Of a DNA stretch of 64,000 bases, positions 26,497 through 37,850 are shown one piece after another; position 1 is the stretch's first letter; each line of letters begins with the position of its first letter. Both the position numbers and the translations under genes were made by a program. The stretch is from the NCBI RefSeq assembly GCF_012273895.1, contig NC_052118.1, forward strand, positions 3,867,696 to 3,931,695. The letters are read 5' to 3'. This DNA is from Zerene cesonia (taxonomy: Eukaryota; Arthropoda; Insecta; Lepidoptera; Pieridae). A model generated the notes under the pieces. The model worked only from the letters and a program-made list of their open reading frames with translations, had not been told where the DNA came from and made no database searches.

Positions 26497-26563
26497 CGGT
26501 ATATTTGTTCTCATTTTATGCATAAAAAGCGCGGTATATTTGTTGTCATTTTATGCATAAAAG
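26497..26563. repeat. 35 bp tandem duplication with a 14 bp palindrome in each unit
   Basis: Two near-identical units (from 26497 and 26532) each carry the perfect palindrome TTTTATGCATAAAA, at 26514-26527 and 26549-26562. The two palindromes are 35 bp apart. Confidence 0.8.
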
Positions 26564-29200
26564 GCTCTTATTAAACCCAAGTTTAATTAAAATGAATGTA
26601 AAGAAAACTGATACATAAGATAATGAGAACTAGTCATTTTTTACGCGACATATTTGGATATGTCCCCTATTAATATTCATTACGTATAACTGGTTGTTTA
26701 CATACGACCTTATAGAAGAAATGGTGCGCTGACATCCTCGGGGAGTATGCGGAGATTCTTAGCAATTTGTTAGGGAGCGAAGAGCTATTTGTCTATAAGG
26801 AACCACATTTATCAGCGGGCAGGCGGTGCGGTTGATTCTTCAACTTAGTCCCTCATCACTATTTACGACTCGATTGTTGAATCACCAAACTTGCCAACAA
26901 TTTATAATCGTTATTTGTTCATATAACTTGCAATCGAAACGGTAATGTATAGCCTACAAGTATTGAATATTAATATGGTCTCCGAGGTGGTTTTGCTTTC
27001 CAATAAAATGTCAAATGCACTTTGGACGTTTTACAAAAAATTTAAACGTAATCTATGGAAATCACAAATTTATACGAAACGGTAGGGCTGAGTATACATA
27101 AAAAATCGAGGTTGAATTTCGTTCCGCCGAAAATTATGACTTAATAAAATTCTTTGGGCGTCGTATTTCATTTGGTGATAAAGGGAGCAATGACGTCTGT
27201 GGCTACCCATTAGTTTTATAAAGGGAACCAACTATTAAAACCACTAAACGCTTGAAAACGATTAATGCGTGATATCAAATACGAGTAAACTTTATAGCCT
27301 CACCGTTTTTTAATCAACTTTTAATTTCAATTAGTTCTGATAACATACATTTTCATATAAGCTTAGAACATTAAACTGTTAATGCCTGCCACCTGTATAT
27401 ATCGGATGCGCTTTAAAAAATTATAAGTAATAGAATTAATAGAATTCTTATCTAATAGTACACACTTTATCAGGCTTTGCTGGCTGCTTATCTGAACAAG
27501 TTTTAGTAGAATTTAAGTAAGAGTCTTTAATATAGGTGTAAGAATTCACCTTCAAATACCGAAAATATAATTTTTCTTAATTTATAAAATTTTCTTAATA
27601 TTTTATGTAAATTTGAAAGCCATCTAATCGATTCCAATCGTATCTACTAAAGCTAAGCCAGTATTGCTTGATGAGAATAGAAGAAAGAATGTTAAACAAA
27701 TAAAATATGCTAGAGAATTGGAACAGTGGGAACTAATGCATAAATTCGCAGAAGCTACGATGCAATACATAAATCTAAACATAGTGTCGTTGGACAGAAC
27801 TCTGGCCCTTGAATGGGACGCGATATGAAGGATGACCGAGCATACCTATAGGCATGTCCCTTATACTGGACATTTTGACAACGATACGATATGTAAAATG
27901 ATATATGAGAGCGAACGCTGAAATTGAATCGACTTTGAGCATGAAGAATAGCGTCTGAAGACCTATAAACTACGTCAAATTTACAAATGACTATTGAAAA
28001 TGCATACATGTAATGATTAATGATTTGAATTGTGACAAGCATCTACAAACGTAATATAACAAATTACATTCATTGTAAATCATAGTCCCATTAAACTTGT
28101 GGAATCACATTTTACTTTTGAAGTCAAATCATTCTTACAAAACCAGAAGACAACACTTTTGACATCGTGTCAACTTTGAGGTATCTTTTATTTTCTCGTT
28201 TCGTCTTAAACAAAAGCATTGTTCCAGTTTAAATTGCCAGTTTTCTCGAAATGTTTTGAGATTACAAATAAATTGTTTATTTATTCCTCTCCATTGAAGA
28301 TTTGATGTCAATTTAGTGGCTTTTGAATCGATCTTCAAGTTTTAAGAAAAACACAATGACATTAGACAGTTCTAATGGTCCTCCGAACATGGGCATTTTA
28401 ATCCCGTCATACAATATTGATGTTTTTAGAATTTATTGTCAGAGCTTAGAGATATTTTAAAGTCAATATAGCTTATTAATGTGTGAAGAGGCACCTCACC
28501 AGGAATCCAGGCACTCGGAGCATATTTTTATGTACTCTGTGATGATCGTTAGCAAAATACTTTGGATTTCACCTTCAGAATACAATTGAATTATTTCAAA
28601 GCTAAGCTTCAGATATTCAGAACAAGCAAAGGGTGTTTTTTATTTTAAATTGTAGTATTTATACAATCACAACACAATGTTATGACATAGGTATTATAAG
28701 AGACACATTTCCTGTTTACAGGACAATAACAAAAAAAACTTTCAAACGAGCAGTATTTAGCTTATCAAAAAGTTTGTTTGAAAATAGAGATTATGAAAAA
28801 ACATAAATAATAAAAAACATATTTTTTTATTTCTATTTATCTACACATTATCCATATAATAATAACTCCAATCATTGAATGTAAGCATCGTGAGAAAACC
28901 AGATGTCCAAGAACCAATATAATTTCAAATCCAACCCGCTAGTCAGCACGCTTTGTGAATTATGTCCAAAAATCTTTATGACGGGCAGATAACCTTTTAA
29001 ATAATCAATATTCACATTTCCTTTAATACCATGTAAATATATTCAGCAGCTCATGTTAATTTCGTATCTACCATGTGGTATATTAAATAAAAAGGCGATT
29101 GGTTATAACACAAAACCCACTTCCCTAGTAGCGAATACTAATAATAACTCATAAATAATACTGACTTTCAGCAATTATTTAATTCATTATTAGTTATTAA

Positions 29201-29420
29201 TCCTTACCAATATTATAAATGCGAAAGTGTGTTTGTCGGGTTTATTATTTGTTCGATTGTTTGTCGTCCTTTTATGTAGCAACAGAGTGATTTTATGGTA
29301 TGACTTTTTGACGATACTTAAAAGATTAGAGTGTCACATAGAATACTTTTTACCACGGTAAAATAGCTCATTTCCGTGGGAATCCTTTGAGAACTCGGGC
29401 GAAGCCGCAAGCGAAAAGTT
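29201..29420 (+). mobile_element. Diverged Helitron-like element
   Basis: It starts TCCTTACCAATATTATAAAT then GCGAAAGTGTG, the usual 5' text of this family, and runs to CTCGGGCGAAGCCGCAAGCG. The terminal CTAG is lost. Confidence 0.6.
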
Positions 29421-30415
29421 ACATAAGCTTATAATTTATATAATTGAATTGGAAAGAAAACAAAAGAGTGGCAACATTCAAGTACTTAATTTATTGACGT
29501 AACTTCTTAACTCTATTCTTACCATCAGCTTATTCAAAACAAAGTTTCACATTGTACTAAAAAAGGAGCGGATTCCACTGTTGTCATTTATTTGTTTTTG
29601 ACGTAGACCAAAAAGGGCGCCATTCACAAACGGTTTCCAGACTTTTAAAAAACCCAACTTTAAATATAAATGAGTCTTAAGTTCTCTACCCAATTGTACA
29701 CACGTCCAAATTGACTTTAATCTGAGTAACCGCGGACATTCGTTTCCAAGGCACGTTTTCAGTTTGAATGAGATTTAATCTCGGCGCTCACAAATAGAAA
29801 TATCTTCAATGAATTTCTCGATGCCTGAATAATATTATAATATTGTGTGTCCGTTGTCTACATACACAAGTTAGAAATATGTTGAAATCCCATTGTGCTA
29901 TATAATTACGTTTATTTGTTAGTTGAGTTATTAGAACATCCGATTTCGTTTTAAAATTTCGGGGGTTCAAGACCAGGGCGAGTGTGCAAGTAATAAATAG
30001 ATTTATCAATTACCTAATTCAAAACGGTAAAGGTAAAAATAAAAGGAAAACTCCACGACATGCGAAATCGACGAACCCGCACTTCAACAGTTAGATGATC
30101 TATTGCAATTGTCTGTACCCTCATGGAAGGTCTATTATGTCCCCGCAGTTGGAACACATACTCATTCTAAATTGTTTTATTTCATGTATTCTAACACTTC
30201 AACTTATACTGAAGCAAGGTGAGAAGTTACTTTTAAAGAACTATAATTTTATACATGGTATATTGCGTATTATATCTAAACAGCTTAGAATTGAGTATCC
30301 GCGATGATGATCTTAATAGTTGTTCATTATTCAAAAAAATTTAAACACGACCTGCAGACGGAGACTGTTGTTCTTTTATTACAATTTATGAATGTATTTC
30401 TTTTAATAAATGTAT

Positions 30416-31150
30416 TTAGTGAGTAACACGTGACGACAGCCGCTGCGGGCCAGCGGTCAGGCGCAAATTATGGCAATCCTGACACCTACGAGGTGCTAAC
30501 TGGGGGCGCAACCTACAATTTGCGAAACGTGTGTTGTAGCACCAAAGCGCGCTGCCGGCAAACAATTCAGACACTGATTTCATATGCACTGTATTTAACA
30601 ATGCTTTATTCTTTTTTCTTTCGCATTTAACTTTCATCGATCTCATTATACCGGACAGTATCTAATTTTAGCGACGAAACCTCATGATTATTTAATTTAT
30701 TTAAAATTCCCGAGCTGCAGATCACAACGACCAAAGATTGTGCACGAAATCATCTCGCTGATATAGCACAGTCACCTGCTATCGATGGCGGCGATACGCA
30801 ACTGTGTGTAATACAGTCGGAAACATTGGTAGACCGTACACCGCAAAACAATAGCCACAACAAAGGGGAAACGAGCGATCGATTTTGAAATCAGCCCCAC
30901 AATCTCGACGCGGTGTAATCTCGCAAATATTTATTATATGTCAAAACAATATGCCGAAATGGAAGGCTTATTGTAGTTTTTACAAATGTGTCTGCTTCGC
31001 TTGGAGCGCTCGTTAGTGTGAAGTACGAGGCATTGTGGGGCACAATGGAAGGCGGGGTGAGCCCGGGGCGCCTGCGCAGCGCGGGAAAATGCAATTCTGC
31101 AATAAAAATATGACATTTACAGACTGAAACTTGAAATCTACACATATGTG
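30416..31150. promoter_or_regulatory. GC-rich noncoding block, left part; candidate enhancer
   Basis: About 730 bp with many CpGs inside a very AT-rich interval. It contains CACGTG (30428-30433), a GCAGGTGAC-type E-box on the minus strand near 30771-30779, and a Sox palindrome at 31031-31047. Open frames on both strands overlap each other and look like by-products of GC content rather than genes. Confidence 0.45.
31031..31047. promoter_or_regulatory. Palindromic Sox-type site
   Basis: CATTGTG and CACAATG face each other across GGG, a perfect 7-3-7 inverted repeat of the SoxB-type core. SoxB proteins act in insect neurogenesis alongside AS-C genes. Function is inferred. Confidence 0.5.
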
Positions 31151-31289
31151 TTCTCCATTAACTCATCAAATTTAGGCAAAATACTGTCATAAGTATTTTT
31201 ACGTGGGTACCCTTTAAATGCGAAATATTTGTTTAATTATTCATAACCTGATATGATCGGGAGAACTAATTGAACTGGAGTGAATAAAA

Positions 31290-31640
31290 CTTTTAATATC
31301 GTAAGTAATCACTGGCGCCGCGCCGATTAAACGGGCAATATACTAAGGGACATTCCTCGCTGTCCATTTTAATTGTAAGTCCACGTCGAGGGTGGATAAA
31401 GAAATAATCATAACATTGGAAAGTCCCGTTGGTTCCAATGGCAGTAAAGGCGTGTGGATGTCGCACTGCCTCGCGCGATGCCACAATTTTACGACAAAAT
31501 AATATTCTTTAATTATAATGGAGCGTCTTAAGGTAAAAAGACGGCACACGCGACAACTGTATTAAATTTTAATGGAATAAAGTTGCACCTGCGCCGATCG
31601 GCCGCTCAGTCGATCACTTGGTATTCGCCTCCGCGGAATC
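31290..31640. promoter_or_regulatory. GC-rich noncoding block, middle part
   Basis: Continues the unusual composition. It has an E-box GCACCTGC at 31585-31592 (minus strand GCAGGTGC). No protein family features appear in the overlapping minus-strand frames. Confidence 0.35.
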
Positions 31641-32044
31641 TACCGAGTATTTCTAATTAAACAATGATTGCGTCTAAACGCAGACAGGAATTACATTTAT
31701 GAAAGCACTGGAATTGCCAAATGTCAAGACGAAGTTAACTTATCACTTTTAAGCTGTGTACCTCAAGTAATTACTTAAATTAGCCAATTAATCGATTAAA
31801 GAGTTTTGGAATTTCAATAATGTCCTTGGATAAATAATAATTATGGTTTTGTTTTCATTAATAAAGCTGCAAGCAGGGATGTCTTTGGATTATGTTCAGA
31901 AGCTTAAGTATGTGTTGTTTTCCGGTGCAAAAGTTCCTAAGCTTTCAATTAATAATACCCGATTTGGCCCTAACAAAGCTTTTAAAGCACATTGCCTTGA
32001 GTAAATATCTTGAATTGTGTGTAGAATATCAAAAAATTACCTTT

Positions 32045-32215
32045 ACAGTAATATTAATATTATAAGGACGTATAGATTATGGGTTGAAGACGTATTCTCT
32101 AGATTGAGTGAACGGATTTTGGTTTGATTAACCTATAGAAAAGCACATTATTTATGAGAGTCACCGGCTATATTCTTTTACCCCGGGCCAACCCGTTCAA
32201 AACTAAGACAATATT
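32045..32215 (+). mobile_element. Old Helitron-like relic
   Basis: It starts with a TAATATTATAAGGACGTAT block and contains GAACGGATTTTGGTTTGATT, then a GC-rich run CCCCGGGCCAACCCG. Termini are not clear. Confidence 0.35.
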
Positions 32216-32259
32216 ATATAAAAAGATGCCGCCTTTGTATAATGTTTATTAACCTTATT

Positions 32260-32580
32260 CCTAAACTTTGAAAATAGAATTGTTTAGGCCATGTTTAGCC
32301 CAGCCTGCCGTTATGAAGGCTAAGTTTAAGCTAGAACAGGTAGAATGTACTTGCGCAATTAATAGGGCCGACGTAGGCATGGTCATTATAACCGCCGCAA
32401 GGTCCATTCTAGTTACCATCACTTTGTATAAATTATATAAAAATAAGCACATCACGAAAGGGACAGTTATATTGGCGTTATTGGGTATTAGAAGGTGATG
32501 GGTGAGGTGGCAAGGGCAGGTGTCACGGGACATCTGCTGTCCACGGCGGGCACGTGGGCAACCCTCTAAGCCGAACTCTT
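32260..32580. promoter_or_regulatory. Candidate proneural autoregulatory element
   Basis: Within 41 bp there are GCAGGTGT at 32516-32523, an exact match to the AS-C/Daughterless consensus GCAGSTGK, then CATCTG at 32531-32536, and GGCACGTGGG with CACGTG at 32551-32556, a Hes/E(spl)-type site. Activator and repressor bHLH sites side by side are the known design of AS-C autoregulatory and E(spl)-responsive enhancers. No experiment or alignment backs this here. Confidence 0.4.
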
Positions 32581-34180
32581 CGCCGCGGTACGGGAAAAAG
32601 TCGAGAAATCACATTATTTACCACTAATTGCGATTTTCCTTGTTGAAATTAAGATAGTTTTTGTTTGCAAAATGTGTTTTTCGTAGTGCCAGATTTATCA
32701 TCGATATTTTCATCATTCTTTGGCTTTTGTATGCTTTTAAGTTTTTAGTGAAGTAATGACGTTGTTACAATCATATGTATATGAGAAAACATAGCATACT
32801 TTGTCTCGGTTTGACACGGTATATTCGACTAGAATAATGTTTAAAAGATCTGCAATTACAAATTAGTTTTTATTCAACTTGGAATTAATGAATTGTTATA
32901 TAAATATGTGGCATAAAAAATTACTTAGAAACAAATACTGAATTACATAACAATAATATGTTATATATGTTGATAAAACTGAGTAATTTATTATTTATTG
33001 AGAAATGTTTTACCGTAGTTGCTGGAAGTTTGGCTGCCAATTTTTGTCGTGTGAAGGTCGTCTTGACATTAGCATCTTTAAATTACAACTAGGGATTTTA
33101 ACGATTGTCACCCATGTCATCACACTCTATATACGTCAATATTAAACTATCATTCGGCATTAAAATTCTTCGGAGTTTTATGGAGTAGCTCATTATAGCA
33201 CGGTCAGTTAGTTAAATATACTCTTTTAGGACATGAAACAGTGGGAGTTAAAAATATTCAGGAACGGGTGATGCGAAAACGCACTCCTCATTAATAAATA
33301 AACCATATATAGCGACTGTTAAATGGTACTCACTATAAATTTATCCTCAGATCAATATCAGGGATAAGATGAACTTCACGGTTCTTGATGTGGGTTGCGG
33401 GTGCTTTATTGTGTCTTATGTTGTATTTCCATATATGCACTAAAGACGGCCATAATAATGTATTTAAGAGGATGGATCAAGACTAATGGGTACAAATTTG
33501 TGTATTATTTATCCCCTTGTTGATTGTGGACTCCGTTTTATATCTGTAAAATAAGTGTATGACATACAATGTAAATACAGCATATTATTTGTATAGGAAA
33601 CCATTAAGGTGTAATTAACATTTATTTATTCAATTGCTATTAATATTTACTTTACCTAGAGTATAATGGTAGAAAATGTGGAATTCATCGTAGACCATAA
33701 TTTATTAGGAGCAAAATTATACCAGGCAAAATAAGATAATTTATGAAGAAGGATATTTTTTTGTATTGTGTTCATATTTTCAGTACACATGATACTAATT
33801 AAATGTATAAGTAAAAATCTATACACTTAAAAAATTTACCCAGATCATATTCTGTTCATTACATATTAAAAAGTTATTACTATGCAATATACATTTTATA
33901 GACCCCAAAACAAGGGTTGGAAATATTGTTTTACTTGTCTGATTGTCTATTCGTTTTTTTGTATGTGCGGTAATTACGTAAAACCACTGGACAGATGAGA
34001 CCTATATTAGATTCACCTTATAGGCTACATTTTCTTTGATAAATATATAATTTTTAGTGGATCTAGATAGATGTAACCAGAAGCCAAAAAATAATAAATC
34101 GTGAATGAGCATTGCATAGGTGATAGTAACACTGGTATAAGTAGAGGTTTTACATTTTTTGCATATAAATGTTAAAAAAA

Positions 34181-34238
34181 AAATACTACTAAAATACTAC
34201 CTCAAAAATACTACCTCAAAAAATACTACCTCAAAAAT
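34181..34238 (+). repeat. 13-15 bp minisatellite containing CTACCTCA
   Basis: About four units of an AAATACTACCTCA-type repeat. Three units carry the octamer CTACCTCA (34197-34204, 34211-34218, 34226-34233), the perfect complement of the let-7 microRNA seed. Relevant only if transcribed from the plus strand. Confidence 0.8.
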
Positions 34239-37200
34239 TCGCGAAATACAAAGTTTTATTGTTACCACGAGTGCAGTTGCGGACGGAGAAAAGAAGGTAA
34301 ATTAAAATTAATGCGTAATAAACATTGTATTTGATGTCCTTTTTTCAATTTAATGATATGATCTTCTTTTCTTCTTCTTTCTTGTTTTTCTTTAAGAAAG
34401 AACTTTTCTATCAACCGACTTTTAAAAATGAAGAAGGTTGTCAATTTGATTGGAATCTGTAAAATCTTAGTGTATGATAATTATGCTTTTTGCTGGGTGA
34501 ACCGATTTTTATGGTTCAATATTTGAAAGCTGATGCTTCCCATATGGACCCATTTAAATTTAGTCTAGTTCTGACAATTTGCAGAAGGTTTATTTTTATT
34601 TTTTAATAATTCTTATACAGATTGGACTCAAGATAAAATTATATGCGCCTGCGTCGTCGAAACAAGCAAAGTATACATTCTAATTATTTAAATAAACTGT
34701 TTTGATAGGAGTAAAAAAATGAAATCTATGTTTGTTCTTAGTATATGCATCGTCTATAAATATTTTACAAATTTGATATAGGTTTTATTTTTATTTATTC
34801 TTCCTTGATTTCATTAATTTGATATTATTTATTCTATTATTGTGTCCAAAGTAGTTTACGATAAATACAAAAATGAAATTGAAAAACAACAAATAACTTT
34901 TTTTAACTCAGAACGATTACGTCATATTAATAATGTTTAGCTTAAAAACCAATTCATGTTAATACATTAATACAGCTCATAAATTTATATATTTTTTCAA
35001 TTATCAGTAACCTACACTAAGTAAGTAAGCGTTAAGGTTACATTTAAACAATATTATATTTTATAGAAATTAAAAGTCAATTTATATCATCCAAGGCTTC
35101 ACATTTAATGTGTACTCTTAAAAAGGATATACATTAAATCGGTTAATTTAGATGTGTTTTATGATACGTACGATATAAGTAAGTTATCCTAATTAAATTG
35201 TAAGGGTGGTCAGCGTAGTCGGGCACGCGACAACAACATTCTTTCGGTGACAAGTTTCCTTCAAAGGCGCGCCAGCCGTCCAAACATGCATTGAATCATT
35301 ATCAGAACTATTATCCACACAGGTCTTATTTACACTCATGTTTAAATCATTGCCCTTTTTAACAAGACTTCACCAAATTGAAGCATTCTATCGATGTTTG
35401 TTTTTTAAATAGAACATTAATATGTGATAAATGGTGACCACAAAGCACAGAATACTTGAACTGGTGTTCAAAAGGATAAAAAATTATGTAGTCATCAAAA
35501 TATTTGAGGTTTTCACACTTCGTAGCTGTACATAAAATAAAACTTACCAGCGGATAAAATAGCTTTTTATTTACCGTGTAAGAATTATTTACGTTGACTT
35601 TACGTACCGTGGTTCTCAAGAGGTTTTCGCCTCTTGAAAATTTGGCGCATTCTTTTCTTTTCATTCATTCGCATATATTACATCAAAAATATAAATAAAT
35701 AAGTCTTAATTTACATATGCAATACGGATAAGGCAATATTTATTCAGATCCACTGGAAAAGCGGTTAGTATTGACAAATTTCAAGAAATGAACGACGTCG
35801 AAACGCAAAATTCGCATGCATCTCCTTGTATTAAAACTTGACAGGCAATTTTATTATGTTGACGTTATTCGAGAAGGAATGTCAATATCAATCGTCATTT
35901 GCATCGGAATAATAAGTGAATAGGTACGCGGTACAATCGAAATATTTGCATCGAAATCAATCGATTCGATCACTTAAAGCGTGGTGTCAGTTAGTGAAAA
36001 GGTCTCTAGTGTTATTTATTGACACTTCTCACTGTCTCCTTCACTCACAACCATACAAGTAGGAATTTGCTCGCGTTTTTAGCGCCATATTTATTGACAC
36101 TTTATGTGAACCAAAAACAATGGTGTGGATCCATAGATGGTAGAGTTGAATACTAAGATCTTATTGAACACTGACGGCTAAATAATTCTTAAGGCTTGGG
36201 CTAAGGACGGAGGAGTTATTGTGCATTCAAATATACATCTCTTCTATTCTATTTACTGTCTCATTTTATTATTCGTCGATTTTATTTACATTTTGGGAAC
36301 ATTACTATCTTCCTTTTACAATATTATCAATACAGTTGGCATACAGCTATAGCACCCATAATACATCTTCACATAGATAAATAATTTAAAAAGCGCGTTA
36401 TTGCTTATAAATATAAATTACACAAAGTATCGAATCTTGTTTTTGTGCACATTTTATTCTGTGACATGATTTAGGATGTCTCTAATTGGACATTTATTTC
36501 TTGCAAGTTGGCAACTTTAGAACAATACTCAATGAAACTGGCTGGCACGCGCTGTTTTTTGCTAACATGTAACCGATATTACAATTTTAAATAAGCTTTT
36601 AAAGTAAACGTATCATACGGTGATTGGGTCCTCAGAGCATATAGTGCTCAGCAAATAACCGACTAATTGGTGTCCAATAATTTCGGGACTTCGAATTAAT
36701 GGGCATTTTCGTTTGTTTTTCTTCAAAGCAAAGTTTCTAATCGCAGATTAAATCAAATGACACAAAACATTGAAGTCCTCGTTGTTTAGTGAGCAGATGT
36801 GCGAGCTAATGAGGAGTCAATGTGGAAAATGTTTTAATCACATCTGTGTAAAATACATTAGAATATATGGTTCTATTACTCTTAATGTTGATGATAATTC
36901 AAGATCTTTTACATGAAGTATGATATGTTTTTTTTTCCGTTTATATCTGCAAAGCGAGAACAGCGGAATCATGAATAATTTATAAATAAATAGTACGATA
37001 TAGTGATAATGTTCAAAATTATGTAATGATAGAATAGAATTATAGGAAAAATAGAAAAGAATTATGATAATTTCAAGAAACAAGGAATAGATTCAGTTTG
37101 AACCGATTCAAATTGATTTGTGTGTTATGTTAGCTGTTGGCGTGACTTTGTCCGCTTACAAGAGCAATCAGCAAAACAATATAAACAATTATACAGAGTC

Positions 37201-37734
37201 CACTATGTCCAGTGTGTTATTCCGGCCCAGTCCTATAATTCTATCGTAGTATATCTCTAATTCTATAACTAACTATTTCTTTAAATTTCAGATCGGAAAT
37301 ACAAAATAAACATTTGAGAAATCACGCTGCATGAGCCTATAGAAGCCCTTAATAGTATATAGGCAATAGTAAAATCTATTCTTTGAGGACAACTAACTGT
37401 AAACCGTCTTCCTAAAAATTTCAAGTTTGTAGAACAAACAATGAAGTCCTTTCATACAAACTTCGAGAATCTCAAAATGTGTTATAATATATTATTATCG
37501 AATGCCTTCTCGCTATAAACTAACTTTACAGCTTTCGAGGTTCCATAGTTAGTGAGTGAGTAAGCTTTCGTTTTTATATACACCTTTTTAGATTTCCAAT
37601 CCTTACACTACCACCATTATGGTACCACCCAATCAGACAAGCCACATTAAAGTTGATAATAAATAACAGTCAACAGGTACTTAATATCAAAAAATCAGTC
37701 AAACAATCAACTTTATCTTTTCCTTTTCCTTAAC

Positions 37735-37850
37735 TCCAATTTAAACGTACAGCGTATTCACAGAGGCACTACTTCTATGAATGTTTATGGCGAGTGGTGA
37801 TCGTGTTCCATCAGGCAAACCACCAGCTTAGTTGCCTGTTATGACATACA
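37735..37850 (-). repeat. SINE-like repeat, reverse orientation, fragment
   Basis: It reads as the complement of the family at 21213 and 21750: ATGAATGTTTATGGCGAGTG followed by ATCAGGCAAACCACCAGCTT. It is a diverged fragment. Confidence 0.5.

Larger units (their letters stand above)
22951..30415. other. AT-rich intergenic DNA without genes
   Basis: No coding gene is recognised. It contains less AT-rich islands at 25575-25660, 26150-26310 and 26700-26900, a tandem 35 bp duplication with palindromes at 26497-26563, and a Helitron-like relic at 29201-29420. A Su(H)-type match CGTGAGAAA is at 28889-28897. Confidence 0.45.

Noticed and set aside
27755..28042. 95-codon minus-strand frame
   Set aside because: No family resemblance and no promoter or splice context; expected by chance in 64 kb.
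30416..30646. Overlapping frames on both strands in the GC-rich block
   Set aside because: Mutually antisense frames with no protein features are a consequence of fewer stop codons in GC-rich DNA.
35359..35664. 101-codon minus-strand frame
   Set aside because: Low-complexity, Phe/Lys/Asn-rich translation typical of AT-rich noncoding DNA; no splice or family evidence.
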